A stretch of 64,000 nt of DNA, taken from the NCBI RefSeq assembly GCF_014170335.1, contig NZ_LZZS01000004.1:496001-560000 (forward strand), read 5' to 3'. Position numbers and translations under genes: made by a program. This document shows positions 53,869 through 62,659 of this stretch, in pieces (position 1 is the first letter of the stretch; every line of letters begins with the position of its first letter). Under the pieces are notes generated by a model. It did not search any database, was not told the DNA's origin, and was given only the letters and a program-made list of their open reading frames with translations. This DNA is from Achromobacter sp. UMC46 (GTDB taxonomy: Bacteria; Pseudomonadota; Gammaproteobacteria; Burkholderiales; Burkholderiaceae_B).

Positions 53869-54099
53869 TCACTGTTTTTCAGTTGTGCGCGGTACATATC
53901 TGACCGCCCCGTCAGGCGGCTTCCAGGATTTCGTCTCCGCCATCCATCCAGCCTCCCAGGCCTCGACTTTTTCGCGCCATTCGGCGATCGATTCACCGGT
54001 GTGCCCAGGCATGACGGCTGCCTGATAGTAGGGACAATCCCACATGGTCAATCCTTCACGAGCCGCTTGGGCGCCCAGCTTTCGGATGTCATCGTGCAT
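53869..54099 (-). CDS. Rmf/CrpP-like small protein
   Basis: The 76-residue protein has a perfect GGAGGT site 6 bases before its ATG. Its core (AAREGL.....CPYY ... EWREKVEAWEAGWMAE) follows the pattern of ribosome modulation factor/CrpP proteins: a small helix, CPY, then W..GW. Such proteins bind ribosomes in stationary phase or, for CrpP, have been linked to drug modification. The assignment is by pattern only. Confidence 0.6.
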   Translation of the reverse strand: MHDDIRKLGAQAAREGLTMWDCPYYQAAVMPGHTGESIAEWREKVEAWEAGWMAETKSWKPPDGAVRYVPRTTEKQ

Positions 54100-54317
54100 T
54101 GCCGCACCTCCAAAAGACGATGAGGGGGCAATAAGTATTGCGCGGCAGCTGGCGTTCCTGCAATAGTCTCGCGGCGCTACCTGGACTAGTGCGGCCGAAG
54201 GGGGGCTGCCTGCAGCGTCCCTTTTTGCAAGGCGGGTCCCCGTATCTTTTGGAACCCCTTTTCCTGGCCCAGGCTTGCTATAAAGATGCCTGCAACCGCT
54301 ATCCAGGCCAGAAGAAG

Positions 54318-54596
54318 ATGTCCATTCAAATGCTGAGTCGCTACGCCGTAGGGCTCATCGTCGCCACACTCGTTGCCGGGTGTTCTTCGATCCTTCCCGG
54401 ATCTTCAAGCGCCCCTTCAAGTGGGAGTTCAAACGCGTCCTCTGAGCGGGTGGTCAGCGACAACTGCAAGTTCATTCGCAGCCGGTGCATTTACGAAGGA
54501 TCGTATGACGCCGGCGAGCGGAACTATGCGGAGCAGGAAGCGAAGCGCCTGAACAAGGCCGAGTTGGAACGCCTTCGCCGCGCGTTTGCCCAGTAA
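54318..54596 (+). CDS. Small lipoprotein
   Basis: The 92-residue protein has a signal peptide with a lipobox (LVAGCSS, Cys at about 22), then a Ser-rich linker and a short charged C-terminus with a Cys pair (DNCKFIRSRCIYEG). It should be anchored in the outer or inner membrane. The ATG at 54318 is preceded by GAAGAAG. Function is unknown. Confidence 0.7.
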   Translation: MSIQMLSRYAVGLIVATLVAGCSSILPGSSSAPSSGSSNASSERVVSDNCKFIRSRCIYEGSYDAGERNYAEQEAKRLNKAELERLRRAFAQ

Positions 54597-55074
54597 GTGG
54601 GCGGCCGCCATGCGTAGTCTGGCACGTCGCGCAGCCTTGAACGAAAGTAACGGCTGACGGCCGGATCCTGACGGCGCGCCATGGGCGGACAAACTGTATT
54701 GCAGAATAAATCGAAATATAGTTAATGAGTTAGATACTTTCTGTCCGCTTTATTTGCGTTTACTAGCGGCGGCTTTTCGCATCTCTCTCTACACTTCGCG
54801 CTCCGTGTAGAAATGCGAATCCGGGATGCTGAACAGGGCGTTGGTAGTGTCTGTGGCTTCTTTGCTTGCGGTCTGGCCATCGCAGAAAATAATGGAAGAG
54901 ATAATCTGCGTGAAGCCGGCAGCCGGGGCAAAGATAATCGTGCTAATGACGAAGGATGTCTTTCTGCAATGGAACCCGCCGCAGGAATCGGCATGTAGGA
55001 ACACCCAGGAAAAGAGCGAGACCCACATCCGCATCGTGACTGGGATCCGCGGTTGACCGGTTTCCCGGCCAACC
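54597..55074. other. Gene-poor, AT-richer stretch
   Basis: No convincing gene lies in these 478 bases. Composition from about 54690 to 54960 is clearly lower in GC than the neighbours. A hairpin with an outer 7-bp stem (54776-54782 with 54813-54819) and an inner CTACAC/GTGTAG stem lies here. Two short open frames on opposite strands (54826-55056 plus, 54789-55034 minus) lack ribosome binding sites and recognisable domains. Confidence 0.55.
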
Positions 55075-56187
55075 TCAACCTGCCGCCCGCCGATACGCTT
55101 GCAGCGTACTGAACATCTTCCCGGCCAAGCGGAAATTCGATTCCGCGAATGTGCGAGCGTTGGCCACGATGGCTTGGGCCTCGTGTGGGCGGTTCCGGAT
55201 CTGCATGATGCAGCCGGCATAGCCCGCGATGTCTCCCGGCGCGGCCAACCAGCCGGTCTGGCCGGGCGCGACAATCTCCGGCAAGCCGCCCACCTGGCTG
55301 GCGACGACCGGCCGGCCCACGGCGAACGACTCGGGCACGATGCGCGACCAGGCTTCGGTGGCCGATGGCACCAGCACCACGTCGGCCGCCTGGATCATGT
55401 CGGCCACATCGGTCCGGTGCCCGGCGAAAACCACATGTTCCGCAATCCCAAGATCCACCGCCAGACGATACAGCTCGTAGGCGTAGGGCTTGGTACTTGG
55501 GGTGGGCATGCCGACGACCAGGCCAACGGCGGGCACGCCCTGGACGCGCAGCCATTGCACGACGCGCAGCAGATCGGCCTGGCCCTTTTCCGGGCGCAGC
55601 ATGCCGACCGTGGCGATGACGTAGGCGTTTTCGGGGGCGGCCATTGCCAGGCTTTGTCGGATGCGTAGCGATGCATCGGGTTGGGTGGCCGGATGGAAGA
55701 AATCGTCACCCGCCCACTCGCCCACCACGCTGATCCTGTCTTCGGGAACCAGGCGCGCCGTCAGCAGCTCCTGCTTGCCGACGTCGCTGGTCGCGATCAC
55801 GTGATCGCAACCGATCTTCCATTCCAGCCGACGGCGTGGCGAGGTCCGCATTGACTTGGCGAAATGCCGCGTCCTGACGACCGCGCACAGGTCGCGGCAA
55901 AGCGCGGCGGTCTTGCCGTCGGCGCGGCTGTGGCTATCGATGACCTGGATGCGCAGCGCCTTGACGGCGCGGCGCAGCGTCAGCACCGTAGACGGTGAAT
56001 ACGCCGGCCTGAAATCGATGTCCACCGTGGCGATCTTGCGCGCGCGGGCCTCGCGGCTGACCGCGCTGGCCGCGGGGGACGCGATTGCCACCTCATAGCC
56101 ATGGCTTTGCAGCCAGCTTGCTTGCTCCAGGGTGCGGAATTCCAGTCCGCCCAGGCCGTGCTCAGCCAGCGTGTGCAGTATTCGCAT
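55075..56187 (-). CDS. Glycosyltransferase family 4
   Basis: The 370-residue GT-B protein starts MRILHTLAEHGLGGLEFRTL and has the donor-site region VLVPSATEAWSRIVPESFAVGRPVVASQVGGLPEIV with the E..G-type motif. It would add a sugar from a nucleotide-sugar donor, probably in LPS core or surface glycan synthesis. Its start overlaps the preceding glycosyltransferase gene; an in-frame ATG at 56202 is an alternative. Confidence 0.9.
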   Translation of the reverse strand: MRILHTLAEHGLGGLEFRTLEQASWLQSHGYEVAIASPAASAVSREARARKIATVDIDFRPAYSPSTVLTLRRAVKALRIQVIDSHSRADGKTAALCRDLCAVVRTRHFAKSMRTSPRRRLEWKIGCDHVIATSDVGKQELLTARLVPEDRISVVGEWAGDDFFHPATQPDASLRIRQSLAMAAPENAYVIATVGMLRPEKGQADLLRVVQWLRVQGVPAVGLVVGMPTPSTKPYAYELYRLAVDLGIAEHVVFAGHRTDVADMIQAADVVLVPSATEAWSRIVPESFAVGRPVVASQVGGLPEIVAPGQTGWLAAPGDIAGYAGCIMQIRNRPHEAQAIVANARTFAESNFRLAGKMFSTLQAYRRAAG

Positions 56188-57118
56188 GATGTTCCAGTAC
56201 ATGACGGCAGGCGTCCAGCACGTCGTCGGGAGTAATGGCGCCGATGCCTTCGTGCGGGTCGCGCGGAACGACCGCGGCGGCGCCGGCGCGGCGCCAGAAC
56301 CACTCGGGGTTCGGTTCGTTGAATATCCCGACGTATGGCGCGCAAGCGCCTTGCGCGATATGCGAGGGGCCGCAGTCGTTGGCCACCACGAGGCGCGCGC
56401 GCAGCATGATGGCGCTAAGTTCGGGAAGCGGCCGGCAGTAGGCGATGGCGATGTCGGGGCGGCGCATGGCCTCCAATGTCTCTCGTTCCGCGGCCTCTTG
56501 CTGGCCCAGTACGAACAGGAATCGCGTGTCGGCGCCCAGCAGCCGCTTGAGCCGGTCCGCCAGGCGCAGGTAGTTGGTCAGGTTCCATCGCTTGAACGCG
56601 CCCGCGCCGCCACCCGGAATCATCACGACGTCAGCGCTTTGAACGGTACGCAAGTGCGTCCGCGCCAGGGCCTGGAAGCATGCCCGCGTGGCGCGTTCGG
56701 GGTCGAACGGGCGGTACGCCGCCAACAGGCGCAGATTCGCCTGGCCGATGTATTCGGTGGTGTCCTTCCTGTGGCAATGTGTCCAGATCCAGTCGCTGAT
56801 CCGGGCGTTGCGGAATCCCAGGCGTATCGCCGGCAGGCGTATCAGGTTGACCAGGCCAAAACGCTCGCTGCTGTGATGCAGGCTGACCGATACCCGTGTC
56901 TCTTTCTTCAGGCTGCGCAAGTAGTCGCCGAACGTCGACGCGCGCACGAATTCATCGACCCAGGGCAACGACCGGTAGAACTCGCCCACGTCGTCGCGAG
57001 CCACCACTTTGATCCGCCTGGACGCCCACCAGGTCTTCAGTTGGTACAGCGCCGGCAGGGCGACGATCTGGTCGCCCAGCTGCGGCTGGCTTCTGACATA
57101 GACAACGATCTCCGACAT
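56162..57118 (-). CDS. Glycosyltransferase family 9 (heptosyltransferase-like)
   Basis: The 318-residue protein has GT9 features: QPQLGDQIVALPALYQLK at the N-terminus, GGGAGAFKRWN in the middle and VVANDCGPSHIAQGACAPYVGIF near the C-terminus, the donor-binding motif of ADP-heptose transferases. It is likely to act on the LPS core. The ATG at 57118 is chosen because homologous sequence starts at MSEIVVYVRS. The overlap with the GT4 gene shows co-translation. Confidence 0.9.
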   Translation of the reverse strand: MSEIVVYVRSQPQLGDQIVALPALYQLKTWWASRRIKVVARDDVGEFYRSLPWVDEFVRASTFGDYLRSLKKETRVSVSLHHSSERFGLVNLIRLPAIRLGFRNARISDWIWTHCHRKDTTEYIGQANLRLLAAYRPFDPERATRACFQALARTHLRTVQSADVVMIPGGGAGAFKRWNLTNYLRLADRLKRLLGADTRFLFVLGQQEAAERETLEAMRRPDIAIAYCRPLPELSAIMLRARLVVANDCGPSHIAQGACAPYVGIFNEPNPEWFWRRAGAAAVVPRDPHEGIGAITPDDVLDACRHVLEHHANTAHAG

Positions 57119-57364
57119 TGGCGCGCCCCCAAAACCATGCAATGCGGTCCCGCGACCGCTGCATTGGACTGTATTCAGAGGGGGGCGCGAATCTTCCACA
57201 GTCCTTTTAAGGAGTGTGAAGAATGCGCAGGTCTTGCTTAAAAGAACTACACAATTGGCGCGCGCGAGGCGCTACGCGCCGCCGCGCGGGGCTTGCGCTT
57301 TACTTCCGGTTCGCCCCGCCTTGCCGGGCCTTGAAGCGGGGGTTGGATTTGCAGATGACATAGC

Positions 57365-58480
57365 TCAGGGCGCGCTGGCGCCCGCGATCGCATGCGCGAC
57401 GTCGGGCAGGTTGCGCTCGGTGATCAGCGAAATGCCCAATCGCCCGGATGCGGACACGATGCGCCGGTCGGGCAGGCCGGGAGCTTGCGGCGCATCTTCT
57501 GCCGGGTGCAGGGCGGGGTCGTAGCTGAAGAAGCCGCGCTGATGCGTCAGGTACGACCAGTCCCAGGCTGGCGACAGCCGGCACAGGGTCTTGTGCAGGG
57601 CGGCGCGGACTTGGCCGACGCGGTCGCGCATGCCGTCCAGTTCGGACTGCCACAGTTTGCGCAGGCCGGGTTGGCTGAGGATGCGGGCCACGACGCCCAA
57701 TGACGCTGGCGCCGTGTCCATCCGGGTCCAGGACTGCATGGCGCGCTGGATCGGCTGCGCCTGGTCCGCCGACGGGCAATAGGCGCTAAGGCTGCCGCAG
57801 CGGGCTTCCGACAATTGGAAGATCTTCGAACAGGATTGCGCGACCAGCGTGAAGACGCCGCGGTCGGCCATGGCGGTCACGCCGTAGTTGTCGTCTTGCA
57901 GCGTGTCGCCCAAGCCCTGGTAGGCCATGTCGATGAAGGGGATGTGGCCCAACGCCTTGACCACATCGGCGATGACGTCCCATTGATCGCGCGTGAGGTC
58001 GCTGCCCGTGGGGTTGTGGCAGCTGGCTTGCAGCACGATGACGGCGGGTCCGGGCAAGCGGCACAGGAAGCCGACCAGGGCGTCGACATCCAATTGCCGG
58101 GCGTACGCATCGAAGTAGGGGTAGTGCCCGACCGTCAGCCCCGCCTCTTCGAAGATGCGCTGATGGTTGCTCCAGCTGGGCGTGGGCAGATAGACGCGCC
58201 GGGTGGGCGGCAACTGCGCCAGCAGGCGCGCGCCCAGCGTCAGGGCATGGGTGCCGCTGGCCGCAGGGTGGGTCAGGAAGCGCCGGGGGTCCTGGCCGTC
58301 GCGGCTATCGCCGAACACCAGGCCGCCCACGGCCTCGGCATAGAGTCCGGCGTCGGTGGCGGCTTGCGCCGATCCGCCCACGCGCAGCTCGGCCCGGGCC
58401 TGGCGCACGCTCTCGAACTGGGGGATGTTGCCCTGGGCGTCCAGGTAAAGGGCGGGCGGCTCCGGCCGCAGGCGTTCCAT
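57365..58480 (-). CDS. Aspartate/aromatic aminotransferase-like (AspC/TyrB family)
   Basis: The 371-residue PLP enzyme keeps the family residues: Asn in SCHNPTG, Asp and Tyr in FIDMAYQGLG, the PLP Lys in SCSKIFQLSEAR and the carboxylate Arg in ASGRLGIS. It is about 25 residues shorter at the N-terminus than AspC/TyrB, where a substrate-covering arm is usual, and diverges around the lysine. AAGGA before the ATG supports the start. It lies 34 bp after cyoD but is unrelated to it in function. Confidence 0.85.
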   Translation of the reverse strand: MERLRPEPPALYLDAQGNIPQFESVRQARAELRVGGSAQAATDAGLYAEAVGGLVFGDSRDGQDPRRFLTHPAASGTHALTLGARLLAQLPPTRRVYLPTPSWSNHQRIFEEAGLTVGHYPYFDAYARQLDVDALVGFLCRLPGPAVIVLQASCHNPTGSDLTRDQWDVIADVVKALGHIPFIDMAYQGLGDTLQDDNYGVTAMADRGVFTLVAQSCSKIFQLSEARCGSLSAYCPSADQAQPIQRAMQSWTRMDTAPASLGVVARILSQPGLRKLWQSELDGMRDRVGQVRAALHKTLCRLSPAWDWSYLTHQRGFFSYDPALHPAEDAPQAPGLPDRRIVSASGRLGISLITERNLPDVAHAIAGASAP

Positions 58481-58514
58481 CGTGCTTTCCTTGTTGCTTA
58501 TGCCAAGGCCCGCC

Positions 58515-58910
58515 TTAGGGGCGAAGCTTCGCCTGGTCCACGGTCATGTCCATGGGCATCATGTTTTCGTTGGCGTTGTGCATGACCCACAGCGACCCCG
58601 CCACGATGATGGCGATCAGCAGCGCCGTGCAGATGAAGACGCCCGTGTTGTCGCGCTGCGTGCGGGACGCGCCCAGGTGCAGGAAATACACCAGTTGCAC
58701 CAGCAGCTGCACGATGCACAGCACGACGAGCGCCAGCAGCCGCCCCTCGCGCGGCACCAGGTCCGTCATGACGGCGCCGAACGACGCCAGCGTCAACACC
58801 AGCGACAGCAGGAAGCCGACGATGTAGCTCTTCAGGCTGCCATGGGACTTGTCGTGCCCGTCCGCATGCGGGGGCGCGCCATGGGGGGAGGGATGGGTGA
58901 TCGTGCTCAT
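58515..58910 (-). CDS. cyoD: Cytochrome bo3 quinol oxidase subunit IV
   Basis: The 131-residue protein has three membrane helices ([37 protein letters not shown] and a last [20 protein letters not shown]). A longer His-rich N-terminus than in E. coli precedes them. It helps assemble the oxidase. It overlaps cyoC by 4 bp. No cyoE follows. Confidence 0.95.
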   Translation of the reverse strand: MSTITHPSPHGAPPHADGHDKSHGSLKSYIVGFLLSLVLTLASFGAVMTDLVPREGRLLALVVLCIVQLLVQLVYFLHLGASRTQRDNTGVFICTALLIAIIVAGSLWVMHNANENMMPMDMTVDQAKLRP

Positions 58911-59533
58911 ACGAACTCGCGCAGGTAGACAAAGGTGAAGACGCAGATCCAGACCAGGTCCAGGAAGTGCCAGAACATCGACAGGCAGGACAGGCGGCGC
59001 GTGACGATGCCGTCCAGGCCGAAGCGGTGCACCTGGTGCATCAGGACCAGGATCCAGATCAGGCCGAACGACACGTGCAGGCCGTGCGTGCCGACCAGCG
59101 TGAAGTACGCCGACAGGTACGCGCTGGTGCTGGGGCCGGCGCCTTCGGCCAGCAGCAGCGAGAACTCGTACAGCTCCATGGCGATGAAGCCCGCGCCGAC
59201 CAGGAAGGTGATGCCCAGCCAGGTGATGACTTGCTGCTTGCGGCCGGCCTGCATGCCCAGCATGGCCACGCCGAAGGTGAAGCTGCTGATCAGCAGCAGC
59301 ATCGTTTCGCCCAGCACGAAGGGCAGGTGGAACAGTTCCGCGCCGGTGTGCCCGCCCGCCGTGCTGTTGCCCAGCACCGCGAAGGTGGCGAACAGCACGG
59401 CGAAGATCAGGCAGTCGCTCATCAGGTAGATCCAGAACCCCATCGTGGTCTTGGATCCGTCGTCGTGATGTTCCTCGTGGGCGTCGTGCGCACTGTGCGC
59501 GCCTGGGGCGTTGTTGAGGGTCAGATGGCTCAT
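58907..59533 (-). CDS. cyoC: Cytochrome bo3 quinol oxidase subunit III
   Basis: The 208-residue protein has the five-helix layout of CyoC ([35 protein letters not shown]). It starts 3 bp after cyoB and is part of the oxidase core. Confidence 0.96.
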   Translation of the reverse strand: MSHLTLNNAPGAHSAHDAHEEHHDDGSKTTMGFWIYLMSDCLIFAVLFATFAVLGNSTAGGHTGAELFHLPFVLGETMLLLISSFTFGVAMLGMQAGRKQQVITWLGITFLVGAGFIAMELYEFSLLLAEGAGPSTSAYLSAYFTLVGTHGLHVSFGLIWILVLMHQVHRFGLDGIVTRRLSCLSMFWHFLDLVWICVFTFVYLREFV

Positions 59534-59536
59534 GGC

Positions 59537-61513
59537 TTACGCGGCCTCCTGAAGGCGTTCATAGCGGGCGTTCTCGATTTTTTCGACGTCGGCCGCGGGG
59601 ATGTAGAAGTCCACGTCGCGGTCATAGCTGCGCACCACGAACGTGATGACGATGGCGACCAGGCTGCCGGCCGCCACGGCCCACATGTGCCAGACCAGCG
59701 CAAAGCACAGCAGCAGGCCCCACATGGAGATCGCGAAGCCCACGGCGGTGTTGCGCGGCATGTGGATCGGGTCGTACTTGGCGGGGCGCACATAAGCGCG
59801 GCCCGACTGCTTGTTGTCCCAGTGCTGTTCCAGCGACGTGATCTGCGGCGTCACGGCGAAGTTGTAGGACGGCACCGGCGACGCGGTGGCCCATTCCAGG
59901 CTGCGCGCATCCCAGGGGTCGCCCGTCAAGTCGCGGTTCTGCTTGCGGTCCCTGATGCTGACGGCAATCTGGATCAGCAGCGACAGGATGCCCAGGCCGA
60001 TGATGACGGCGCCGACCAGCGCGACGATCAGGTAGGGCTGCCAGTCGGCATGCGGGTAGTGGTTCATGCGGCGCGTCATGCCCTTGAAGCCCAGGATATA
60101 CAGGGGCATGAAGGCCAGGAAGAAGCCGATCAGCCAGCACCAGAACGAGGTCTTGCCCCAGAACTCGTTCAAGGTGAAGCCGTAGACCTTGGGGAACCAG
60201 AACGTCAGGCCCGCCAGGCAACCGAACACCACGCCGCCGATGATGACGTTATGAAAGTGCGCGACCAGGAACAGGCTGTTGTGCAGCACGAAGTCGGCGC
60301 CCGGCACGGCCAGCAGCACGCCCGTCATGCCGCCGATGGCGAACGTCACCATGAAGCCGATCGTCCACAGCGTGGCGGAGTGGTAGCGGATGCGGCCGCG
60401 GAACATCGTGAACAGCCAGTTGAACAGCTTCACGCCCGTGGGGATGGAAATGATCGACGTCATGATGCCGAAGAAGGCGTTCACGTTGGCGCCCGAGCCC
60501 ATGGTGAAGAAGTGGTGCAGCCAGACGAAGAACGACAGGATGCCGATGGACGACGTGGCGTACACCATCGACTTGTAGCCGAACAGCGGCTTGCGCGAGA
60601 AGGTCGCGATGATTTCCGAGAACGCGCCGAACGCCGGCAGGATCAGGATGTACACCTCGGGGTGGCCCCAGATCCAGATCAAGTTGATGTACATCATCGC
60701 GTTTCCACCAAGCTCGTTGGTGAAGAAATGCATGTCGAAGTACCGGTCCATCGTCAGCAGCGCCAGGGTCGCCGTCAGCACCGGGAACACGGCCACGATC
60801 AGGATGTTGGTGATCAGCGCGGTCCATGTGAACACCGGCATCTTCATCAGGTTCATGCCCGGCGCCCGCATGCGCAGGATCGTCACGATGAAGTTGATGC
60901 CCGACAGCGTCGTGCCCAGCCCCGATATCTGCAATGACCAGATGTAGTAGTCCACACCCACGGTCGGACTGTATTGCAGCCCTGACAAGGGGGGATACGC
61001 GACCCAGCCCGTGGCGGCGAAGTCGCCCACGAACATCGAGATCATGACCAGGACCGCGCCCACCGCCGACAGCCAGAAGCCCAGCGAGTTCACTAGCGGA
61101 TAGGCCACGTCGCGCGCGCCGATCTGCAGCGGCACGACCACGTTCATCAGCCCCAGGATCAGGGGCGTGGCCACGAAGAAGATCATGATGACGCCGTGCG
61201 CCGTGAAGATCTGGTCGTAGTGGTGCGGCGGCAGATAGCCGGCGGCGTCGCCAACGGCCATCGCCTGCTGGGCGCGCATCATGATGGCGTCGGCAAAACC
61301 GCGCAGCAGCATGATCAGCGCCAGGATGATGTACATCGCGCCGATGCGCTTGTGGTCGACGGTGGTGATCCACTCGGTCCAGAGGTACCCCCACTTGCGG
61401 TAGTACGTCATGGCGGCCACCAGGGCCAGGCCGAGCAGGATGACGACCCCCAGCGTGCCCATGATGATGGGCTCGTGGTAGGGGACCGCCTCTAGGGTCA
61501 GTTTGCCGAACAT
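59537..61513 (-). CDS. cyoB: Cytochrome bo3 quinol oxidase subunit I
   Basis: The 658-residue heme-copper subunit has the His ligands and proton channel motifs of CyoB ([31 protein letters not shown] with the HPEVY motif, [11 protein letters not shown]). It reduces oxygen to water with electrons from ubiquinol and pumps protons. The start overlaps the cyoA stop by 16 bp. Confidence 0.97.
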   Translation of the reverse strand: MFGKLTLEAVPYHEPIIMGTLGVVILLGLALVAAMTYYRKWGYLWTEWITTVDHKRIGAMYIILALIMLLRGFADAIMMRAQQAMAVGDAAGYLPPHHYDQIFTAHGVIMIFFVATPLILGLMNVVVPLQIGARDVAYPLVNSLGFWLSAVGAVLVMISMFVGDFAATGWVAYPPLSGLQYSPTVGVDYYIWSLQISGLGTTLSGINFIVTILRMRAPGMNLMKMPVFTWTALITNILIVAVFPVLTATLALLTMDRYFDMHFFTNELGGNAMMYINLIWIWGHPEVYILILPAFGAFSEIIATFSRKPLFGYKSMVYATSSIGILSFFVWLHHFFTMGSGANVNAFFGIMTSIISIPTGVKLFNWLFTMFRGRIRYHSATLWTIGFMVTFAIGGMTGVLLAVPGADFVLHNSLFLVAHFHNVIIGGVVFGCLAGLTFWFPKVYGFTLNEFWGKTSFWCWLIGFFLAFMPLYILGFKGMTRRMNHYPHADWQPYLIVALVGAVIIGLGILSLLIQIAVSIRDRKQNRDLTGDPWDARSLEWATASPVPSYNFAVTPQITSLEQHWDNKQSGRAYVRPAKYDPIHMPRNTAVGFAISMWGLLLCFALVWHMWAVAAGSLVAIVITFVVRSYDRDVDFYIPAADVEKIENARYERLQEAA

Positions 61514-62469
61514 AGTTCGCTCGCTATTGCTTGTTCCAGGGATTGCGTAAGCGCCAACTGCTTGGCGGTTGCGCGCGGGGTGCCGTGGTCGTGCATGTAC
61601 AGGTTGACGATGGCGTCGAACAGCGCGGGCTGCACCTGCGAATACACGGCCGGTTCCATGCGGCCGCTGGGCTGGGCCAGGCGTTCGTAGGCGGCGGCGT
61701 CCAGCTTCTGCGGCGCGTTCTGCGCTTGCTTCACCCAGGCGTCGAATTCGGCGCGCGGGGTGGCGTGGGTCAGGAAGTGCATGTCGGAGAAGCCGGGGCC
61801 GCTATAGGCGGCGGACAGGCCGGGGAAAACGCCCGGCTCGTCCGCGATCAGGTGCAGGCGGGTCTGCATGCCGGCCATCGCGTAGATCTGCGTGCCCAGT
61901 TGCGGGATGAAGAACGAATTCATCATCGACTGCGCGGTCAGCTTGAATTCCAGCGGCGTGCCCACTGGCACCGGCAGCTGGTTGACCGTGGCGATGCCGT
62001 AGTCGGGGTAGATGAACAGCCACTTCCAGTCCAGCGCCACGACTTCGATGCGCAGCGGCGCCACTTCGGATTGCAGCGGCTTGTACGGGTCCAGTTCGTG
62101 GGTGGTCTTCCAGATCAGCACGCCCAGGATGGCCACGATGATGCAGGGGATGGTCCAGACCACGACTTCGATGGAGGTCGAATGCGACCACTTCGGCTCG
62201 TAGCGCGCGCGGGTGTTCGTTTCGCGGTAGCGCCAGCCGAAGTACAGCGTCAGCAGGATCACGGGGATCACTACCAGCAGCATCAGCCCCGAGGCGATCA
62301 GGATCAGGTTCTTGGTCTGAACGCCGATATCGCCCTTGGGCGCGAACAGGGCCCAGTCGCAGCCGCTCAGCAGCAACGGCAGCAGGGCGGCGCAGGCGGC
62401 GCGGGGAGCGGCGCGCAGGCAGGATGCCCGGGCGCCGGCCAGGCGGGCCCAGGGTCTAGAGTTGGACAT
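61498..62469 (-). CDS. cyoA: Cytochrome bo3 quinol oxidase subunit II
   Basis: The 323-residue protein is a lipoprotein (LLLSGCDW lipobox, Cys about residue 37) with two membrane helices and a periplasmic cupredoxin domain. It lacks the CuA ligands, as expected for a quinol oxidase. The ATG at 62469 begins [10 protein letters not shown]; an in-frame ATG lies 33 bases upstream. It heads the cyo operon. Confidence 0.95.
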   Translation of the reverse strand: MSNSRPWARLAGARASCLRAAPRAACAALLPLLLSGCDWALFAPKGDIGVQTKNLILIASGLMLLVVIPVILLTLYFGWRYRETNTRARYEPKWSHSTSIEVVVWTIPCIIVAILGVLIWKTTHELDPYKPLQSEVAPLRIEVVALDWKWLFIYPDYGIATVNQLPVPVGTPLEFKLTAQSMMNSFFIPQLGTQIYAMAGMQTRLHLIADEPGVFPGLSAAYSGPGFSDMHFLTHATPRAEFDAWVKQAQNAPQKLDAAAYERLAQPSGRMEPAVYSQVQPALFDAIVNLYMHDHGTPRATAKQLALTQSLEQAIASELCSAN

Positions 62470-62659
62470 GTGATATCCCTTGGTTACGGACACTAAATCC
62501 ATACATCAGCCAGGGATTGGGTCGGGCAGGCGCGCAACAGCATCTGTCCGGCTATAAAGCCGTACAAGATTTCTAATGTATGGACTTAATTTAAGATTCT
62601 TGCCATACTAATTGATTAATATCATCCATACATTGCGACATTCTGGCGCAGGTTTATCC
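62470..62659. promoter_or_regulatory. Divergent control region with CCATAC repeats
   Basis: The 190-bp gap between cyoA and the MocR-type gene is AT-rich after 62560. CCATAC occurs at 62499-62504, 62603-62608 and 62626-62631, and inverted (GTATGG) at 62578-62583. The pair 62575-62584 and 62625-62634 is a perfect 10-bp inverted repeat (AATGTATGGA/TCCATACATT). Two direct copies are 23 bp apart. These are likely operator sites of the MocR-type regulator. Confidence 0.6.

Noticed and set aside
54789..55034. 82-codon minus-strand frame (MRMWVSLFSWVFLH... start)
   Set aside because: It has some hydrophobic character but lacks a ribosome binding site and recognisable domain, and its stop lies inside a hairpin.
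54826..55056. 76-codon plus-strand frame
   Set aside because: No ribosome binding site or domain, and it overlaps the opposite-strand frame; neither is supported.
58967..60937. 656-codon plus-strand open frame over cyoC and cyoB
   Set aside because: It is antisense to an unmistakable cytochrome oxidase operon and is rich in Asp/His/Gln/Arg without any domain.
62496..62634. CCATAC repeats as a CRISPR-like array
   Set aside because: The repeats are only 6-10 bases, irregularly spaced and in both orientations, and no cas genes are present.
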